This document shows positions 44,602 through 53,954 of a DNA stretch of 64,000 nucleotides, piece after piece. The DNA comes from Flavobacteriales bacterium. Its GTDB lineage: Bacteria > Bacteroidota > Bacteroidia > Flavobacteriales_F > PHOS-HE28. The notes under the pieces are model-generated. The model did not search any database. It saw only the letters and a list, made by a program, of their open reading frames with translations, and had not been told where the DNA came from. The stretch covers positions 806,001-870,000 of the forward strand of contig JADJAA010000002.1 in NCBI GenBank assembly GCA_016704485.1, read 5' to 3'. How positions within the stretch are numbered: position 1 is the stretch's first letter; the number at the start of each line of letters is the position of its first letter. The translations under genes were made by a program, and so were the position numbers.

Positions 44602-44868
44602 GAGAGTGGGTTTTAGGTGAGAAAATGAATCCAATCCCGCTCATTCTGATGCGGAACAGATGCAATATATGCTGGATCAATAAAGCTCGAACTAACTCCC
44701 CTCCGATGTTATTAACAACTTATTCACCTAAGGACCAAGTTGTTCAAGATCATCGAACCTAACAATACAGAAGCGTGATCTCAGTGGACCTGGGTTGATC
44801 CCTAACGTTGAAATGATGTTCACGCAAAGAGCAGTTATCCCTATCGGATCACTGAGCACGGATCCGGA

Positions 44869-45873
44869 TCACTCATGATCCCTTCCAAAGCCCTTTCCTC
44901 CTTCTTTCCAAAGTTCAGCTTCAGCTTTCAGAACGGCTTTAAGGCTATCACTCACTTCCTTATCCTCAAACCGTTCAAGATCCGGCTGACCTGCTGCAAC
45001 CCAAGCGGAGTACCACAAACTTCCTAGTGTAATAATGGACGAATTCATGCGTGATTCTACCATACCACCCATGGCCGCTTCATACGCCATCGTGAACTCC
45101 CTTGAATAGGTGCGCATTCCACTTCTTCCTCGATCCTCGAAAACGAACTTTCGGTCCTCTGGAAATTCAATGCTCAAACGCTTTTCTATCCCAAATACGG
45201 AATCCAAGTGTGAGTGGCTGTCCTTAACGGCGATCCAAGCAGCATCCAAAGGCCTGTCAATGATCTGCGCTCGACCGACCAAGTGATCATAGTTCTCTGC
45301 GCTCAACTCAGGGATGCGTGATTCCCAAAAAGCATGTATCCCGTATTGGTCCGTGAACTGTCCATTGTAATTCTCGGTCGTGTGGAGCGGCACATGTGCA
45401 TCTGCGATGTAATGGCCCAGTTCGGTCGCGTTCCTCAATATCCGGTCCACATCGCCACGTTGGAATGCCGCCACTAATCGCCCGAACATAACTTCGATGT
45501 GCCAAGGCACGATCCCGTATGCCTGTAAAGTATCTTCCGTGTATTTCGTAATGGCATCATCCCATTTCTTGGGCATCACATCAAATACGTCCTCTCCCGC
45601 CTTTTCATAGTGATCTATGTCGATGTAATGGCGTTGCGCCTCCCCTTCGACCGCATACCGGCGTGCATCCGGATCAACGGCATGGTCACTGATGAAATCG
45701 ATGTGCCGTTTAAAGAACCCGAACATCTCTGGAGGCAACGTATAGCAGGCCATTCGGTTGATCCGCTTGTGGCCGTAGAATCCCCATGCATTAGCATCCG
45801 GAGCCGTACGTTCAGGGAATGCAAGGAAGATCGCCAATAGAACGATCAGAACGACAAATGTCCTTTTCAACAT
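44869..45873 (-). CDS. Zinc-dependent phospholipase C-like protein
   Basis: A 334-residue exported protein with a signal peptide (TFVVLIVLLAIFLAFPE). The mature protein starts WGFYGHKRINRMA and has the His/Asp residues of the S1/P1 nuclease-phospholipase C fold: DHAVDPDARR, RHYIDIDHYEK, ATELGHYIADAHVPLHTTENY and HAFWESRIPEL. These match three-zinc phospholipase C-like enzymes; nuclease activity is possible. It overlaps comB by one base (TAATG). Confidence 0.78.
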   Translation of the reverse strand: MLKRTFVVLIVLLAIFLAFPERTAPDANAWGFYGHKRINRMACYTLPPEMFGFFKRHIDFISDHAVDPDARRYAVEGEAQRHYIDIDHYEKAGEDVFDVMPKKWDDAITKYTEDTLQAYGIVPWHIEVMFGRLVAAFQRGDVDRILRNATELGHYIADAHVPLHTTENYNGQFTDQYGIHAFWESRIPELSAENYDHLVGRAQIIDRPLDAAWIAVKDSHSHLDSVFGIEKRLSIEFPEDRKFVFEDRGRSGMRTYSREFTMAYEAAMGGMVESRMNSSIITLGSLWYSAWVAAGQPDLERFEDKEVSDSLKAVLKAEAELWKEGGKGFGRDHE

Positions 45874-46634
45874 TATGCAGGAACAGGAGTTTCCAAGCGA
45901 ACGAGTTCGCCATTGCGCAGCACTGGGATAACGTTACACTGATCCTGTGTCAGGCAATACTTCACGTCAGCATGCATTTTGAGTTGATCGATACGCCGTC
46001 TACGTGGTGCAGCTTTCAGTATTCCCATAACATTCTCTTTTGCCGCGAGGTACATGTACTTGGCAGCTATGCTCGAATCCTCTTCTACCCCGAATTTACC
46101 ACTTTCCAATAATCGATCCATGACCGCACCCGCAAAAACGGAATCCTCCAGATTGAACTTATCCTTCCAACCAGAGCAGAGCAGTAGAATATTATCATTC
46201 TGTTGCAGCAACCAATCGGTCAATGCGGTCAAGTTCAGAAATGAACCGATCACCAACAAGCGTGCATCCATAGCAAGGTTGATCGCTTTGGTACCGTTCG
46301 TGGTGGTCATAACAATGGTCTTTCCTGTTAGATCTTCATCGATATAAGCCAACGGGGAATTACCGTAAGAGAAGCCTTCCACTATTTCACCATCACGCTC
46401 GGCAGCCGCGATGTATCCAGGCTTACCAATGAATTTACGCGCTTCCTCGATCGTGGACACCGGAATGATCTTTTCCACGCCATTGTCGAAGGCTGCTACC
46501 ATGGCAGATGTCGCGCGCAGGATATCAATGACCACTACGATACCCATATCTTCTGCGTACAACGGATATTGACCCGGCGTAAAGCAGACCTCCACGCGGT
46601 ATTTATAATCTACGTTGTTGCTATGGTCCGCCAT
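45873..46634 (-). CDS. comB: 2-phosphosulfolactate phosphatase (ComB-like)
   Basis: A 253-residue protein with the ComB pattern: VVVIDILRATSAMVAAFDNG, TTTNGTKAINLAMD, and LLLCSGWKDKFNLEDSVFAGA. ComB dephosphorylates phosphosulfolactate, a step toward coenzyme M in methanogens; bacterial homologues occur without that pathway and may make sulfolactate. It sits between gcvT and the phospholipase-like gene with one-base TAATG overlaps on both sides, so all three are translated together. Confidence 0.85.
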   Translation of the reverse strand: MADHSNNVDYKYRVEVCFTPGQYPLYAEDMGIVVVIDILRATSAMVAAFDNGVEKIIPVSTIEEARKFIGKPGYIAAAERDGEIVEGFSYGNSPLAYIDEDLTGKTIVMTTTNGTKAINLAMDARLLVIGSFLNLTALTDWLLQQNDNILLLCSGWKDKFNLEDSVFAGAVMDRLLESGKFGVEEDSSIAAKYMYLAAKENVMGILKAAPRRRRIDQLKMHADVKYCLTQDQCNVIPVLRNGELVRLETPVPA

Positions 46635-47746
46635 TATGAAACAATATGGAAAGGTAATTTCACAACTACACCTTTCAATATTTTTCCACGCACATCGATC
46701 AGGATCTCGCTACCAACACCTGCATTTGCAGTTGGCACGTATGCCATACCGATGGGCTTCTGTACAGTTGGCCCCATCGTGCCCGAAGTGACCCGTCCGA
46801 TAACACTACCATTGGCATCAACAACCGGATGGTCATGACGTGGGATGCCTCGGTCGATCAATTCGAACCCTACGAGCTTCTTTTCCACTCCTCTTTCCTT
46901 CTGTTCCTTGAGTGCTTTGGAATTGGTGAACTCCTTGGTGAATTTGGTGATCCATCCAAGACCAGCCTCAAGCGGTGAAGTAGTATCATCAATATCGTTG
47001 CCGTAAAGACAGAATCCCATCTCCAATCGGAGCGTATCGCGTGCAGCCAATCCAGTCGGTTTTATGTCAAAAGGTCTACCCGCTTCCATGATCTCGTTCC
47101 AAGCCTTTTCAACATTCGGGTTGGGTACATACACTTCATAACCACCGGAACCAGTATATCCTGTGGTGGCTAGCAGCACCAGACCGACGCCTTTCATTTC
47201 GGCATACATCGCCGTGTAATAGGGCATTGCGCCAATGTCCTCCGTAAAGAATCCTTTCAATGTATCTGTTGCCTTGGGCCCTTGTACAGCCAAAAGCGAC
47301 ATGTGGTCACTAATGTTCTCCAATTGGGCATCGAAGGTGTTGTGCGCGTTGATCCAGTCCCAATCTTTTTGGAGGTTTGATGCATTCACAACGAGCACAT
47401 AATGCTCATCGTCCTTATGCTTCATGTGGTATACGAGCAGGTCGTCCACAATGCCACCTGTATTGTTCGGCAGACAACTGTATTGCACTTTACCCGGCGT
47501 AAGTTTACTCGCATCGTTGCTGGTAACTTTTTGGATCAGATCAAGAGCTTGAGGGCCGCGTACAATGAATTCACCCATATGACTTACATCGAACATGCCA
47601 ACTCCTTGGCGAACGGTCACGTGTTCATCATTTACGCCACTGTATTGCACCGGCATTAAATAGCCGGCGAAGGGTACCATTTTGGCACCGAGCTTTTCAT
47701 GAACATGAGAAAGAGCCGTGCGTTTCAATTCGGTATCAGTATCCAT
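46634..47746 (-). CDS. gcvT: Aminomethyltransferase (glycine cleavage T protein)
   Basis: T protein of the glycine cleavage system, moving the methylene group from the H protein lipoyl arm to tetrahydrofolate. Length 370 residues. Signatures: GVGMFDVSHMGEFIVRGP, NASNLQKDWDWI, GYTGSGGYEVYVP and GLAARDTLRLEMGFCLYGNDID, the folate pocket. No gcvH or gcvP in the window. First gene of the gcvT-comB-phospholipase set. Confidence 0.95.
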   Translation of the reverse strand: MDTDTELKRTALSHVHEKLGAKMVPFAGYLMPVQYSGVNDEHVTVRQGVGMFDVSHMGEFIVRGPQALDLIQKVTSNDASKLTPGKVQYSCLPNNTGGIVDDLLVYHMKHKDDEHYVLVVNASNLQKDWDWINAHNTFDAQLENISDHMSLLAVQGPKATDTLKGFFTEDIGAMPYYTAMYAEMKGVGLVLLATTGYTGSGGYEVYVPNPNVEKAWNEIMEAGRPFDIKPTGLAARDTLRLEMGFCLYGNDIDDTTSPLEAGLGWITKFTKEFTNSKALKEQKERGVEKKLVGFELIDRGIPRHDHPVVDANGSVIGRVTSGTMGPTVQKPIGMAYVPTANAGVGSEILIDVRGKILKGVVVKLPFHIVS

Positions 47747-47805
47747 TTCGTATGTGATTTTTATTGATTGTATCCATCATTCCGTGATCCCAGGACCGGA
47801 GCGGA

Positions 47806-48909
47806 TCAAGAAATGGATGGTTTATTTTCGATCAAAGTACGGAAGAGTTCGAGGTAACGATCCCGCCAAGCAATAACAGAGTATTTCTGCTCTACCGTGG
47901 AACGCGCTGCCCGACCCAACCGACCGCGAAGATCGCTATCCTGGATCAGTTGTCCCAGTTTTTCGATCCATTCATCTTCAGAGTCGGCTAAAAAACCATT
48001 CTCACCATCGTTGACCATTGACACATTAACGCCCACCCTGCTCAATACAACGGCCTTTCCCATGCCCATGTACTGCAAACCTTTGAACCCGCATTTTCCA
48101 CGGCTCCACTCATTATCGGGTATCGGCATAATACCAATATCGATGGGTGCAAGGTCCTCGGGCTCGGTTATGCTGTTCCAGAGTATATTCTCAATAGGTA
48201 GCCCCGGTGCTTCGAACGCTCTATCACTGATCACTCGAAAAACGATCCTGTTCAGATACTTCGCATAAAGGCTTCGTAACATGGGGATCACTTGGATAAG
48301 GTGGGCCATACTGGTGTGCGACCCGGTCCATCCGATCACTATCTTTCCATCGGGGCGCGGAACATATCCTAGTGGCACGTAGCGTTCAGTATCCACAACT
48401 GTAGGGATCACTTCAACGTTCGGATTAAACGGTCGCGCATAGTCCGCCAAGTATTCATTCCCAGCAATTACATGTGTAGCCAGTGGAATGATCTTCGCTA
48501 TTTTACCAGGATCCTTGAGCCATGCAAGCTTTCGGTTCCCTTCGCTAACATCCAAATGCCAGATCGCATCATCGAATTCATAGATCATGGGCACGCCGGT
48601 TCGCGCAAGCAATTTCTCGAACCGCGTGCTCCCGGTCATGAACGCTTCACGCTGAACGAAGATCAGATCGTACTCCTTTGCTTCGCGCACATGTATGGCC
48701 CTGCGCCTGAGGCACTTCAAAAAGATCGCACCTTTTGCAGCTAGATTTCCGGATGCATAGAACTTCTTATCATCGGCCTCATCCAAAAGCCAAGCCGTGC
48801 GGTGCGAAAACCCATGCTTTTCCCAATACGGCGTGAACTGTTCGAACCGATACCGCTGACTAGGCGACCGGTCTGGCCGGTGGGCGGCTATAAATAGGAT
48901 CTTGAGCAT
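47806..48909 (-). CDS. Glycosyltransferase family 4-like protein
   Basis: A 367-residue GT-B transferase from the ATG at 48909. N-terminal acceptor part LFIAAHRPDRSPSQRYRFEQF, donor part VIGWTGSHTSMAHLIQVIP and CGFKGLQYMGMGKAVVLSRVG with the two Glu-like/Gly sites. It diverges from the CapD/PglF-like gene, sharing a 68-bp gap. Confidence 0.85.
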   Translation of the reverse strand: MLKILFIAAHRPDRSPSQRYRFEQFTPYWEKHGFSHRTAWLLDEADDKKFYASGNLAAKGAIFLKCLRRRAIHVREAKEYDLIFVQREAFMTGSTRFEKLLARTGVPMIYEFDDAIWHLDVSEGNRKLAWLKDPGKIAKIIPLATHVIAGNEYLADYARPFNPNVEVIPTVVDTERYVPLGYVPRPDGKIVIGWTGSHTSMAHLIQVIPMLRSLYAKYLNRIVFRVISDRAFEAPGLPIENILWNSITEPEDLAPIDIGIMPIPDNEWSRGKCGFKGLQYMGMGKAVVLSRVGVNVSMVNDGENGFLADSEDEWIEKLGQLIQDSDLRGRLGRAARSTVEQKYSVIAWRDRYLELFRTLIENKPSIS

Positions 48910-48977
48910 TCGAGGTCGTTGCAAAGAAAGCGCGTAGGAGCATAGCCATCGCGTCGGTTATCTTTCGCTCCGATCCA

Positions 48978-50861
48978 ATGGTAAGGCAAGGACTCTTTCC
49001 CCGCTGGGGTGTTATAGTGGTAGATCTGGCGTTGTGCCTTGTTGCCCTAGGCGTAGCGTACTCACTTCGCTTCAATTTCAGCATTCCCCAGCATGAATTG
49101 GATCTCCTGTGGCCGGTTCTTCCGATATTCCTATTGGTCCGGTTGGTCTCATTCTTGATCGCCGGCATACATCGCGTAATGGTGCGCCACACCAATACGC
49201 AGGATGCAAGGAGGATATTTCTGACGGTATTGGGAGGTTCATTGACCTTCCTCCTAATCGGAGCGGTGCGCTATTTTCTTGTGGATGAAAAGTATCTTCT
49301 ACCGTTAAGCATTATCGCGATCGATTTCATGGCCACTGCCATGCTGATGATCTCCACGCGGATCGTTTTCAAGCTCCTACATCTAAGAGCGATCGGCGCA
49401 GGAAAGGAAGCCAAGAACGTGGTGATCTATGGAGCTGGCGAAGCCGGATTGATCACGAAGCGAACCCTTGAGCGCGCAGGCACTTTACGTTATGAAGTGG
49501 TCGCCTTTGTAGATGACGACACACGAAAAGCAGGGAAACTGCTAGAAGGAGCAACCATTTTTGCGAGCAATAAATTATCACGGTTCCTGGCTGATAAGGC
49601 CGTGGATGAAGTGATCATAGCAATAGGCCGACCGGACCCCGAGAATCGCCGAAAAGTGGTTGATGCGGCTATGAAGGCCAACGTGAAGGTCCTTACCATT
49701 CCGCCTGTGAACGATTGGATAAATGGTCAGCTGAGCGCTGGGCAGATCCAGGAAGTTCGGATAGAGGACCTTCTTGGAAGGCCTGTGATCCATTTGGACG
49801 AAGCCGATGTGATCGCGCGCTTCAAAGGCAAGCGAGTACTGGTAACGGGCGCTGCAGGCAGTATTGGGAGTGAGCTTGTGAGGCAATTGGCCAAATTGGA
49901 TGTTGCTTCTTTAGCATTGGTCGATATCGCTGAATCCGGGCTGTACGACATTGAGATGGAATTGCTTCGTTCGGGGAACATACCCGGAACACAAGTGATC
50001 ATTGCCGATGTGCGCGATGAACTTCGCATGAACCGTGTTTTCTCAAGTGTACGTCCCCAGGTGGTATTCCATGCGGCAGCCTATAAGCACGTACCGTTGA
50101 TGGAGGCACAACCTGCTGAAGCGGTACGAACCAACATCCTAGGGACGCGTAATGTCGCTGAGCAAGCATGTATACATGGTGTAGAACAATTCGTTCTGAT
50201 CAGTACGGACAAGGCCGTTAATCCTACAAGCGTCATGGGCGCGAGCAAACGGATAGCGGAGATGGTCATCGATAGTATGGCCAGCAAACCAGGCGCACCG
50301 CAGTTCATCACAACACGCTTTGGGAATGTACTTGGCAGTAGTGGTTCCGTGATACCGCTGTTCCGGAAACAGCTCGCGGCCGGAGGCCCGTTAACGGTCA
50401 CCGATCCGCAGGTAACACGCTTTTTCATGACCATACCGGAAGCATGCCGGCTCGTATTGGAAGCAGCGACCATGGGTAAAGGCCGCGAGATCTATGTATT
50501 CGACATGGGAGAGCCAATGCGGATAGCTGACCTTGCGGATAAGATGATCCGGTTAAGCGGCTTGGAACCCGGCAAGGACATAGAGATCGCTTACACTGGA
50601 TTGCGACCAGGTGAAAAACTGTATGAAGAATTACTGGCCACTACAGAGAACACTTTGCCTACGCACCATCCTCGAATTTTGATCGGAAAAGTGCGCCCTG
50701 CCGATCCAGAGCAAATACTCTTGGCGGTAGTGCAATTAACGTCGTTAACGGATGAAGGAAACAATGCAAGGATCGTTGCATACATGAAAGCCTTGGTGCC
50801 CGAATATAGAAGCCATAACTCCGTGTTCAGTAACTTGGACGCCCCTAGCACAAAGCCCTGA
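48978..50861 (+). CDS. Membrane nucleotide-sugar dehydratase, CapD/PglF/WbpM type
   Basis: A 627-residue protein with four N-terminal membrane helices (first VIVVDLALCLVALGVAY), a CoA-binding-like Rossmann domain (VVIYGAGEAGLITKR), and an extended SDR domain starting VLVTGAAGSIGSELVRQL. Catalytic-region motif ISTDKAVNPTSVMGASKR has the Met/Lys pattern of UDP-GlcNAc 4,6-dehydratases; TRFGNVLGSSGSVIPLF follows. It makes the first nucleotide-sugar of a deoxyamino sugar in surface glycans. The paired aminotransferase may be the DegT gene at 61464-62741. Confidence 0.92.
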   Translation: MVRQGLFPRWGVIVVDLALCLVALGVAYSLRFNFSIPQHELDLLWPVLPIFLLVRLVSFLIAGIHRVMVRHTNTQDARRIFLTVLGGSLTFLLIGAVRYFLVDEKYLLPLSIIAIDFMATAMLMISTRIVFKLLHLRAIGAGKEAKNVVIYGAGEAGLITKRTLERAGTLRYEVVAFVDDDTRKAGKLLEGATIFASNKLSRFLADKAVDEVIIAIGRPDPENRRKVVDAAMKANVKVLTIPPVNDWINGQLSAGQIQEVRIEDLLGRPVIHLDEADVIARFKGKRVLVTGAAGSIGSELVRQLAKLDVASLALVDIAESGLYDIEMELLRSGNIPGTQVIIADVRDELRMNRVFSSVRPQVVFHAAAYKHVPLMEAQPAEAVRTNILGTRNVAEQACIHGVEQFVLISTDKAVNPTSVMGASKRIAEMVIDSMASKPGAPQFITTRFGNVLGSSGSVIPLFRKQLAAGGPLTVTDPQVTRFFMTIPEACRLVLEAATMGKGREIYVFDMGEPMRIADLADKMIRLSGLEPGKDIEIAYTGLRPGEKLYEELLATTENTLPTHHPRILIGKVRPADPEQILLAVVQLTSLTDEGNNARIVAYMKALVPEYRSHNSVFSNLDAPSTKP

Positions 50862-50895
50862 CCGTATTGGCGTCACGGGTGTAAAGAACTTCAGA

Positions 50896-51297
50896 ATGAC
50901 ACGTGATAAGAACCTTGAAATAGGTCGTCTGCAACAAGAGATCGGCAACTACATCGGCATGGGTGCTGATAGTTTGGTCTTCAGCTACGAAGAGCACGCT
51001 AAAAGTGTAAAGCTATTCTTGACCACACTAAGCCGGACACACAACCAAAGCTTTCTTTTCCAGGCTACTGAAGGAAACGACAAAGTCGATGCGCTCCAAC
51101 AGATGCTGGATTATGTAAAAACATACAAGGAACGTACCAGCAGCTACACGATCCAGTGGAGCGACAGAGGACGTAATGATCTGGAAACATCCTACTTCAG
51201 AGCCAAGAACATCCTCGAAGCGCTGGACAAGCTCTTTTATGACCGCGACCCGAATAGCATTACGGTGTTCAGCGTGATGTTGAATCCTATTTCATAA
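50896..51297 (+). CDS. Hypothetical protein, 133 residues
   Basis: I do not recognise a named family. The protein is soluble, no signal peptide, mixed alpha/beta with a coiled-coil-prone middle. Conserved-looking residues: NYIGMGADSLVFSYEEH, TYKERTSSYTIQWSDRGRND and a C-terminal SITVFSVMLNP. It starts 34 bp after the CapD/PglF-like gene and reads on in the same direction, so it may be co-transcribed. Codon use is in line with its neighbours. Confidence 0.65.
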   Translation: MTRDKNLEIGRLQQEIGNYIGMGADSLVFSYEEHAKSVKLFLTTLSRTHNQSFLFQATEGNDKVDALQQMLDYVKTYKERTSSYTIQWSDRGRNDLETSYFRAKNILEALDKLFYDRDPNSITVFSVMLNPIS

Positions 51298-51306
51298 AGA
51301 AGGAGA

Positions 51307-51337
51307 GTTGGCAGTTTGCAGTGGACAGTTCACAGTC
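51307..51337 (-). repeat. Heptamer repeat, left side of the S23 cassette
   Basis: GTTGGCAGTTTGCAGTGGAC with a further ACAGTT: units of the GGCAGTT type, which on the minus strand read AACTGCC. The same AACTGCC-type units lie in the opposite orientation at 51831-51920. Confidence 0.7.
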
Positions 51338-51435
51338 GTTACATAGTTCCATGATGCGAAACTGGTATCAAGAAACTCTTTGGTCAGTATTACAGTCAGC
51401 ATCAAATTACTTCGATCACCACAACCCTCTTGCCC

Positions 51436-51816
51436 ATGGCTAGTTTCAAAGAAATGATCGCATATCGCAAGGGCTTTGAAATGTCTCAACTCGTGTATAA
51501 GCTGAGCAAGAAGTTCCCGAAAGAAGAAACGTACTCCTTGACCGATCAAATTAGAAGGTCATCGCGATCCGTGACCGCGAATTTTGGCGAGGGTTATAGA
51601 AAACGCAGGTACCCGGCTCATTTCGTATCGAAAATGACGGACTGCGACGCAGAGAATGCCGAGACACAAGTTTGGTTGGACCACGCGCTGGCATGTGAAT
51701 ATGTAACCAAAGCGGATATAGCACCGATCCTCTCACTGACCGAAGAAGTTGGCAAGCTCCTTGGACATATGATCGACCACCCCGAGAAGTACTGCATCTA
51801 CCCGAAAAAACCATGA
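51436..51816 (+). CDS. Four-helix bundle protein (S23 / IVS-encoded family)
   Basis: A 126-residue protein of TIGR02436 (four helix bundle, S23-like) from the ATG at 51436; an upstream TTG (51430) is an alternative. It begins MASFKEMIAYRKGFEMSQLV and has the signature SLTDQIRRSSRSVTANFGEGYRKR, followed by ETQVWLDHALAC. Members are found in 23S rRNA intervening sequences and in isolated genomic spots; function is unclear, although relatives act as accessory proteins in diversity-generating retroelements. No reverse transcriptase lies nearby. AACTGCC-type heptamer repeats bracket it on both sides in opposite orientation. Confidence 0.88.
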   Translation: MASFKEMIAYRKGFEMSQLVYKLSKKFPKEETYSLTDQIRRSSRSVTANFGEGYRKRRYPAHFVSKMTDCDAENAETQVWLDHALACEYVTKADIAPILSLTEEVGKLLGHMIDHPEKYCIYPKKP

Positions 51817-51830
51817 ACTTGGCAAGGCAT

Positions 51831-51920
51831 TGCAAACAGTCCATTGCCAACTGCCAACTGCCAACTATAAACTGCAAACTATAAACTGCCAACTGCTACT
51901 TGCCCACTGCAAACTGCCTA
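51831..51920 (+). repeat. Heptamer repeat array, right side of the S23 cassette
   Basis: About ten AACTGCC/AACTATA/AAACTGC units in 90 bp (for example CCAACTGCCAACTGCCAAC). Orientation is inverted relative to 51307-51337. The last unit ends a few bases before the thioesterase ATG at 51928. Confidence 0.75.
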
Positions 51921-51927
51921 TTACCAA

Positions 51928-52329
51928 ATGAAAACCCCTATCCAGATCCGGTTCAGCGATGTAGACATGGCTCGCCATGTGCACAACGCGGTCTATTTGC
52001 ACTGGTTCGAGCTGGCGCGTATGGCACTACTGCGTGAAGTTGTTCCTCCCGTGAACGACTGGCGAACGGAAGGCCTGATCCTTGCGCACAATGAAATTGA
52101 CTACGCGAGGCCTGTGCATTTGAACGATACCATTGAGGCCGAAGCATGGTGCAGCAAGGTCGGAACCAAGAGTTTTGAAATAAGCTATGCGATCCATCGC
52201 ATTGATAACCATGCTGGTATCTGCGCAACCGGGAAGTGCGTAATGGTCTCTTTCAATTACGTAGTGAATGCTACCATTGCATTACCGAATGATTGGCGCG
52301 TGGCGCTGGAAAAGATCGTGAGAAAATGA
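51928..52329 (+). CDS. Acyl-CoA thioesterase, hot-dog fold (4HBT)
   Basis: A 133-residue thioesterase. The N-terminal motif RFSDVDMARHVHNAVYLHWFELAR contains the catalytic Asp in the DVDMARHV segment, as in 4-hydroxybenzoyl-CoA/YbgC enzymes. It probably hydrolyses short or medium acyl-CoA. The stop overlaps the ATG of the next gene (ATGA). Confidence 0.88.
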   Translation: MKTPIQIRFSDVDMARHVHNAVYLHWFELARMALLREVVPPVNDWRTEGLILAHNEIDYARPVHLNDTIEAEAWCSKVGTKSFEISYAIHRIDNHAGICATGKCVMVSFNYVVNATIALPNDWRVALEKIVRK

Positions 52330-53036
52330 AAAAGATCGTTGCCTATATCTTCTGTATCGCTTTGGTCGCTTGCTCTCCGCAGGAACTTCAAAGCATTCTT
52401 GATGGCACAACTACTGCGGCCTTGAGCAATGACGAGGTGATCTCCGGATTGAAAGAAGCATTACGTATCGGCACTGAACGGAGCGTTGAAAAAGCGACCG
52501 GAAGCGATGGATTCCTTAGCAACTCGTTGATCCGAATTCCTTTTCCTCCTGAAGCCATCAAGGTGAAGAACACACTGCTGGATATCGGATTGAACAAACC
52601 GGTCGATGACTTTGAGCTTACACTTAATAGAGCAGCTGTAGAGGCGAGCAAGGAAGCAGTGCCCGTGTTCGTGGATGCGATCACCAGCATGTCCATTCAG
52701 GACGGTTTCAACCTATTGAAAGGCGGAGAAAATGCAGCCACCAACTTCCTACGGGAAAAGACAGCTACAGCGCTGACCGCCAAGTTTGCACCGGTGGTCC
52801 ATAATGCCACACAGACAGTGGATCTAACAAGTTATTGGACGCCTCTTGCAACGACGTACAACACCACTACCCTCTTAACCGGTGGCAACGCGGTTGATCC
52901 GGATCTGGATGCGTACATTACCACGAAGGCCATTGATGGACTTTTCATTCTATTAGCAGACGAAGAAAAGAAGATCAGGCAAGACCCGTTGGCACGTACC
53001 ACATCGTTACTTCAGAAAGTATTCGCACAGCAATAA
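52326..53036 (+). CDS. DUF4197 domain lipoprotein
   Basis: A 236-residue protein from the ATG at 52326 (upstream frame extension overlaps the thioesterase). Lipobox-like start KIVAYIFCIALVACSPQ suggests a lipoprotein with Cys15 as lipid site. ALRIGTERSVEKATGSDGF, LIRIPFPPEAIKVKNTLLDIG and ITTKAIDGLFILLADEEKKIR are DUF4197 signatures. Function unknown. Translationally coupled to the thioesterase. Confidence 0.87.
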   Translation: MKKIVAYIFCIALVACSPQELQSILDGTTTAALSNDEVISGLKEALRIGTERSVEKATGSDGFLSNSLIRIPFPPEAIKVKNTLLDIGLNKPVDDFELTLNRAAVEASKEAVPVFVDAITSMSIQDGFNLLKGGENAATNFLREKTATALTAKFAPVVHNATQTVDLTSYWTPLATTYNTTTLLTGGNAVDPDLDAYITTKAIDGLFILLADEEKKIRQDPLARTTSLLQKVFAQQ

Positions 53037-53045
53037 TCCCAATTC

Positions 53046-53945
53046 ATGCATCCCATAGTCCTTACTGAACCAGGCGTAGAGATCGCGCCGAGCGAGTTGA
53101 TCATCAATCCGGATGGCTCTATCTATCATATTGCATTACGCCCGGACCAAATTGGAGATCTGGTCTTCGTGGTCGGTGACCAAGGCCGTGTTGAACTGTT
53201 GAGCCGACATTTCGAAAAAGTTGAACACCGCGTTCAGAACCGCGAATTCGTGGCTCATACAGGCGTCTTCAATGGAACCCACGTTACGGCGCTCAGTACG
53301 GGCATTGGTACGGACAACATTGATATTGTAATCAATGAATTGGACGCATTGGTGAACATCGATCTGGAAAAGCGCACACCGAAAAGCACGCAAAAGTCAT
53401 TGCGCATCATCCGTTTGGGTACTTGTGGTGCTCTGCAGGAGGACATTCCATGTGATACTCGGATCGTTAGTGCGTATGGCGTAGGAATGGATAATGTAAT
53501 GCATTACTACGCTTATGAGAACACGGATGACGAAACGCGCTTATTGAACGACCTGATCCATACTACGGAGTGGCCGGAGAACCTTCCACTCCCGTACGTT
53601 GCTAAGGCAGATGCGAAGTTGGTGGAAGCATTGGGCCATGACAACGTGGTTGGTATTACACTAACATCAGGAGGATTCTACGGACCGCAAGGACGTCAAT
53701 TACGGGCCGTTCCAGCGGTCGGTGACCTGAATGAAACATTAAGCGCTTTCTCGCATGAAGGTCTGCGGGTCTCTAATTTCGAGATGGAGACCAGTGCTTT
53801 GTATGGCCTAGGCGGAATGTTAGGACACCGCGTCTGTACCATGTGTACCGTTGTAGCGAACCGTTTACGCAAAGAGTACAGCAAAGACCATCATGGTGCG
53901 ATCGACCGTATGATCAAAGAGGCGTTGGAACGCGCAACGGCGTAA
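53046..53945 (+). CDS. Nucleoside phosphorylase (uridine phosphorylase-like)
   Basis: A 299-residue PNP/UDP-family enzyme. Visible motifs: VGDQGRVELL, LSTGIGTDNIDIVINEL with the phosphate loop, RLGTCGALQ, and the nucleoside-pocket NFEMETSALYGL. Cleaves nucleosides with phosphate in salvage; purine or pyrimidine preference is not certain. Nine bp after the DUF4197 gene. Confidence 0.88.
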   Translation: MHPIVLTEPGVEIAPSELIINPDGSIYHIALRPDQIGDLVFVVGDQGRVELLSRHFEKVEHRVQNREFVAHTGVFNGTHVTALSTGIGTDNIDIVINELDALVNIDLEKRTPKSTQKSLRIIRLGTCGALQEDIPCDTRIVSAYGVGMDNVMHYYAYENTDDETRLLNDLIHTTEWPENLPLPYVAKADAKLVEALGHDNVVGITLTSGGFYGPQGRQLRAVPAVGDLNETLSAFSHEGLRVSNFEMETSALYGLGGMLGHRVCTMCTVVANRLRKEYSKDHHGAIDRMIKEALERATA

Positions 53946-53954
53946 TGTGATCCA

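Noticed and set aside
48978..50861. CapD/PglF-like gene as a start of a complete bacillosamine operon
   Set aside because: No acetyltransferase or aminotransferase is adjacent; the aminotransferase is 10 kb away on the other strand.
51831..51920. Heptamer array as a CRISPR array
   Set aside because: Units are about 7 bp, with no uniform spacers and no cas genes.
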